The translations under genes were made by a program, and so were the position numbers. The notes under the pieces are model-generated. The model searched no databases. It was not told the DNA's origin and saw only the letters and a list, made by a program, of their open reading frames with translations. Shown piece after piece: positions 59,991-64,000 of a DNA stretch of 64,000 bases; the stretch's first letter is position 1, and each line of letters begins with the position of its first letter. This DNA comes from Cryptomeria japonica (lineage: Eukaryota; Streptophyta; Pinopsida; Cupressales; Cupressaceae). The stretch spans positions 124,001 through 188,000 of the forward strand of contig NW_026728903.1 in NCBI RefSeq assembly GCF_030272615.1, given 5' to 3'.

Positions 59991-61590
59991 CACTGCCTCT
60001 CTGTCCCTCTTGTTTCCAGAAGCCCCTTTACCACATAATTCGTGCTTATTTCTGTACATAAACCCATCAGGAAGCATGATTTTTTGCATATAAGCTCGCC
60101 CAAATATTTTACAGTTATTTTTCATCAAGATTCCCTCAGGAGTTGGCAGATCCTGCTTCCATACTATAATTCTATTTTCTCAAAGGACAATCCTAAAAAT
60201 CCATGCATTGCAAACAAATTTTTACACCTTTTTTGGTTGTGGTGGCATCACAGAGAGTTTACATCAATAAATGAAGAACATGCCAATGCTTTTAATGCTT
60301 TAGTAGAAGTCTATCTCTTATTCAATATCTCTAGTGAAACCCCCATGATCTTTTGTTGGAGTAGAATTTGTTATATTCTAGAAAGGATCTTGTCCTTTGT
60401 TGATGGGATATTCATCTACCTCAAGAAATAACTGTTCTTTTCTCCAACAAGTAGTGGAATTGAATGAAGATCTAGCACCATGAAATGAATCCTCAAAAGG
60501 ATTACTATAGTTAGTTTTGGTAGATAATGATTTGGGTAAAATACTAATGTGGCTTTAGGAAACATTATGTACTATCTTAGCATTCTCTAACAACTTTGGT
60601 GCGACATGCTACATCCAATTAAGTCTCCATTGGTATCTCTATTGTGTTTATGGATTGGGATTCAATGTACTCTTTTTATACATAGATTTTACTTTCAACT
60701 GAGGAGGTTTGTATGTACTTACTTGTCTTTCGATTGTATCCTTATTTCAAGAATTTCTTCTATCAACAAATCATTTTTTGTAAGTTGTACAAGTGGAAGC
60801 TTGAACATGCCTTACATGCTAGCCGTGTTGATATGTTCAACACCATCTTGTGCAATAAATATTCAGAACTCCACTATTTCATTAAAGAGTGAGTAGTAGG
60901 GACAATCTAGAACACTTATAGAGGTTTTGCAAGAGAGATAAATAGACCTAAATATTATGGCTTAATAATGATCAATAGGTAAGCAGATAGTTAGCTCTCA
61001 ATATCAAAATGACTTTCTCAATTGTCTTTACTAGAAATGGATAGATCTGCTAATAATGGTTTTATGACCCTATGTCAACTTTAGACTCAATCCAAGAAGA
61101 GCTGGAACTAATATGAGATATCTAGATTTATGATCTCTATAATATAACAATCCCATAATTATGTTTCCACGCATCTATACCACAATACAAACATCATGAT
61201 AGTGTTCAGCCATAGCAATTGATATCCTAATTATAGATGTGAAATATGCACATAACTAGGAATAAAGATTAAGAAAAACTAAGAAAGATGCTTATTGCAA
61301 ACATAAATGACTAATGGACAAGAATTGAATTCATTGTAAATAGTTTTGAATATCAAATTCACTTATTTGTGTGCATTTAGTAACTCATGTACTTGTGGCC
61401 AACCATTTATCTCTTTCATAAATTAAACACTTATTAATAACATTAAATGGCTGAGTAATTATGTTTTAGTTGAAATTGAAAATAAAATATTTTATTTCAG
61501 GACAGCTCACACTATTCCCTATCATATTTTAGACTCTCAGTTTTGTTAGTAGTGGTTTGATGTCTTTGGAGCAGATCATTGCATTTCTTT
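59991..61590. other. No gene recognised
   Basis: The first 100-200 bp may still be upstream sequence of the CWC22 copy. The remainder is AT-rich with no family match; no poly(T) tract marking a retrocopy end was sought beyond inspection. Confidence 0.55.
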
Positions 61591-61593
61591 AGT

Positions 61594-62406
61594 TACATTT
61601 GCCAACATACTCCCAGCCTGTGCCAAAATGGGAGCTTTGGAATAGGGTATGGACATCCATCAAAGCATAAAAGATAGAGGAATTTTGTCAGATGTACTTG
61701 CAACTGCTCTGTTAGCATGTATGCAAAATGTGGAAGCATAGACAAGGCATGGGAGCTGTTTAACAGATTGCCTCAAAGAAATGTGGTTTCCTGGACTGCA
61801 ATGATTGTCGGATATGCACAAAATGGATGTGTTGAGAAGGCTTTAGAAACTTTCAAGCAAATGCAATCGGCAGGTGTAAAGCCAAATTCCACAACCATTG
61901 CTACTATCCTCCCTGTCTGTACCAAAATGGGAGATTTGGAACAAGGTATGGACATTCATCGAAGCATAAAGGATAGAGGAATTTTGTCAGATGTTGTAGT
62001 TGCAACTGCCCTGGTAGACATGTATGCAAAATGTGGAAGCATAGACAAGGCACGTGAACTATTTGATAGAATGCCTGAAAGAAATGTTGTCTCGTGGACT
62101 GCAACGATTGTTGGATATGCACAAAATGAATTTGTCGAAAAGGCTTTAGACACTTTCAAGCAAATGAAATTAGAAGGCATAAAGCCAAATTCCACAACCT
62201 TTGCCAGCATCCTCACTACCTGTGCAAAAATGGGAGCTTTGGAACAGGGTATGGACATCCATCAAAGCATAACGGATAGAGGAATTTTTTTAGGTGTTGT
62301 ACTTGCAAATGCCCTACTTGACATGAATACAAAATGTGAAAACATGGACAAGGCTCATGAATTGTTTGATACGATGCCGCAAAGAGATGTGATCTCATGT
62401 GAATAA
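61594..62406 (+). pseudogene. PLS-type PPR protein fragment
   Basis: An open stretch of 229 codons from 61,717 holds about six tandem pentatricopeptide motifs of P, L and S type: MYAKCGSIDKAWELFNRLPQ, NVVSWTAMIVGYAQNG, VKPNSTTIATILPVC, with the set repeated. Homology continues upstream from 61,594 (ILPACAKMGALE) through one stop (TAG near 61,642) and a frameshift near 61,705. The 3' end stops in mid-motif after RDVISC, with no E or DYW domain. Full PPR proteins of this class bind RNA in mitochondria or plastids and guide C-to-U editing. This copy is a truncated internal fragment next to the right CACTA-like end, possibly captured by the element. Confidence 0.85.
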
Positions 62407-62689
62407 TCAACACGCACGTATATGGGAGGAAGGGATTGCTGCTACAAAATTGAATGCTCACTCCTCAATCACAGTTCTATGCTTTTACGAGATTAAACTA
62501 GGGCAATTAACCACCACATGTATATTTTTTGCAACATGAAATTAAAAACTAGGGCAATTTGAATCTACCTCCTGTGCGGGATTGCAAGCAATGCCACAAA
62601 TGCCTTCGACAAGGGTTTGATGTTCTTGGGGGTTGAAGTCGCCATAGATGCCTACGCAGGATTGCAATGCAAAATGAATTCCCCTCTTT

Positions 62690-62916
62690 TTTTTTTCAAG
62701 TAATGGCTGTTATCGTCGGAATTACGATGAACTCGAGCACTTTTTTGAAAAAAAGAAAATTCTCATTGCTAATGCCTTCTTCGTGTAAACCAAATGGGAA
62801 ATTTTCATCGGAATTACGACGAATGCAGTCATTTTTTCAAAAAAAGTCAAATTTGACCACAATATACCTTCTCCATCGGAAACCTCAGCCGAAAATCTAG
62901 TCCAAATGTATTAGTG
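62690..62916 (-). mobile_element. CACTA-type terminal and subterminal region, right end
   Basis: Ends in AAATGTATTAGTG at 62,916, the inverse of the CACTAATACATTT at 24,038. Reading inward it repeats, in order, the motifs of the left end: 'ggagaaggtatattgtg' as complement, a T-run/A-run, a GAATTACGACGA-type palindrome (62,805-62,823), then a second one (62,712-62,730). Its outside neighbour is Copia gag sequence, not BAHD sequence. Confidence 0.7.
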
Positions 62917-62949
62917 AACATACCAGAACACCATGTCTCGAGCTTCTTT

Positions 62950-64000
62950 CAAAGCATGCTGATCATTTCAACATCTATACTTTATAGGGGGTTGGAAAAT
63001 TTGCAGCTAAAACTCCCACTTAGTTAATACTATCTTATGTAATTTTCATAAGAGGAACCTACAGCATCCTGGGGTAGAAACCCATCACATACATTGCTTT
63101 CCTCACTCTCGCCATCACTTCCATTAGATCTCTTTACCCAGTGTTCCTTCATCTTCCTTTTTCTTGTTCAATATCAATCTTCTTCTATGGGACATAAGAT
63201 CTTACATTATTCCCTCTAGCCTTTATTGCAATTGTAACATGTAGAACCATATTGTGAATCATTTAACCTTAGATATGCACTCAATAGCCTTGTGACCAAA
63301 TTCATTATAGGTATAACAATTACCATTGAACAATTGAGCGCTTTTAGTATTGTTTATACTCATGAAGTTATTCCTTTTCATTCTACTTCTACACTTATTA
63401 GCTTTATGACCATATTTATTGCAAATAAAACACCAACAGTTAAACGGTTGAGATTTTGAAGTCATATATGAATTCCAATTCATCATGTGTATACATTCAA
63501 CAACTCTATGTCTAAATTTATTGCAAGCAAAACAAATTTCATTTAAGGATTGAGGATACTTGGATTGAGTCACTTGGTTAGGTACTGAATTTCTAACATT
63601 CCCATTTTTACTTTGGACTTCAATGAAATTATTCATCTCAATTTCTATCTTCTTGGATTCATCTTGTACTTTCCCATTTCCTTTGTGGACTTTATAGCAT
63701 TCTCCTCAATCAAATCCAAGACCTCTTTTATCCTTAGGTAATTTTTGTATACTAAGCATTTCATTCAGTATTTCACTACTAGTTTTGGGTTTCAAGCCCT
63801 TTTCAATTTGTTCTTTGGCATCTTTCAATTCCTTTCTCAGGATAGCTACATCTTTCCTCAAGCTTTGTGTATTTATAAACTTGTTGTGTATATTGCATTC
63901 AAGGTAATTAGTAGTCTTCTTTCCTTCTTCAACTTGAATCTTTAGATTGATTATATCATCCTTTGCCTTTTTGGGCTTATCATCACACTTCCTGCTTTCA
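62950..64000 (-). pseudogene. Copia-type gag fragment with several zinc knuckles, partial
   Basis: Minus-strand, entering from beyond the window. From 64,000 down: a Lys/Glu-rich coiled-coil stretch (RKELKDAKEQIEKGLKPK), then SEILNEMLSIQK and RGLGFD, a part typical of plant Copia gag, then CCHC knuckles: CFACNKFRHRVVEC, CFICNKYGHKANKC and a third with its second Cys replaced (CYTYNEFGHKAIEC). A fourth, broken one follows near 63,230. A stop (TGA near 63,695) and later frameshifts make it defective. Gag knuckles bind the element's RNA. The protease, integrase and reverse transcriptase that should follow are absent; the CACTA-like end begins at 62,916 instead. Confidence 0.7.

Larger units (their letters stand above)
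24038..62916 (-). mobile_element. Candidate composite CACTA (En/Spm) element, 38.9 kb
   Basis: The interval is bounded by inverted CACTA/TAGTG ends with collinear subterminal regions and contains, on one strand, tnp2-type and Transposase_24-type genes, as an autonomous CACTA element would. It would also have to contain the CWC22 and PPR relics, a nested LTR retrotransposon and about 17 kb of anonymous DNA. Against a single intact element: the three flanking bases are GGT on the left and AAC on the right, not the expected 3-bp direct duplication, and the two subterminal regions differ at perhaps a quarter of positions. Two separate elements of one family in opposite orientation is the alternative. 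Confidence 0.35.

Noticed and set aside
61773-62461. Minus-strand frames over the PPR fragment
   Set aside because: Antisense shadows of a repeat protein; they repeat because the PPR motifs do.
62917-62990. Continuation of the BAHD gene directly after the far CACTA end (Gly-Asn would be restored)
   Set aside because: Only one codon fits; the following frame does not resemble the second half of BAHD enzymes, there is no DFGWG motif, and minus-strand Copia gag sequence occupies the flank.

Overview
The window reads as intergenic DNA from a plant with a large, repeat-filled nuclear genome. It is AT-rich, genes are very sparse, introns and broken reading frames are common, and plant Copia, Ty3/Gypsy (chromovirus and Tat-like) and CACTA elements cover most of what can be recognised. 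A gymnosperm (conifer-like) source is my inference from gene sparsity and from the many old, nested, mutated elements; no sequence feature proves it. I see no certainly intact host gene.

Layout. 1-9.1 kb: non-coding repeats, with one block present in several rearranged copies plus tandem duplications and a foldback element. 9.1-9.7 kb: a broken BAHD acyltransferase copy with a recognisable promoter, cut off by a decayed minus-strand Copia element (9.7-13.2 kb). A decayed minus-strand chromovirus follows (14.0-18.3 kb). 18.3-22.6 kb: non-coding, with a 660-bp inverted-repeat element. 22.7-24.04 kb: a second BAHD copy with an early stop, ending exactly where a CACTA-type terminus begins.

24.04-62.92 kb is bracketed by two inverted, collinear CACTA-like ends of about 250 bp. 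Inside lie, on the minus strand, a decayed tnp2-type CACTA transposase (53.7-57.7 kb), a SET-domain-like reading frame (51.8-52.7 kb) and a multi-exon Transposase_24/TnpA-like gene (41.1-51.7 kb). A 7.76-kb LTR retrotransposon (41,589-49,349, ATTAA target duplication) sits in an intron of the last; it carries gag and a broken protease but no reverse transcriptase or integrase. The bracketed interval also holds a CWC22 splicing-factor pseudogene, two PPR fragments, a 5S rRNA-derived sequence, a long hairpin and a 281-bp tandem repeat. Whether the two ends belong to one 38.9-kb element is open, because the flanking 3-bp target sites do not match. From 62.9 kb to the window end lies a minus-strand Copia-type gag fragment that continues outside.

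Together these are the layers of a genomic graveyard rather than a functional operon-like system: gene relics, transposons inserted into them, and later transposons inserted into the first ones. Many interruptions of reading frames are single stop codons that a C-to-T change in a Gln or Arg codon would explain, as expected of methylated DNA ageing.
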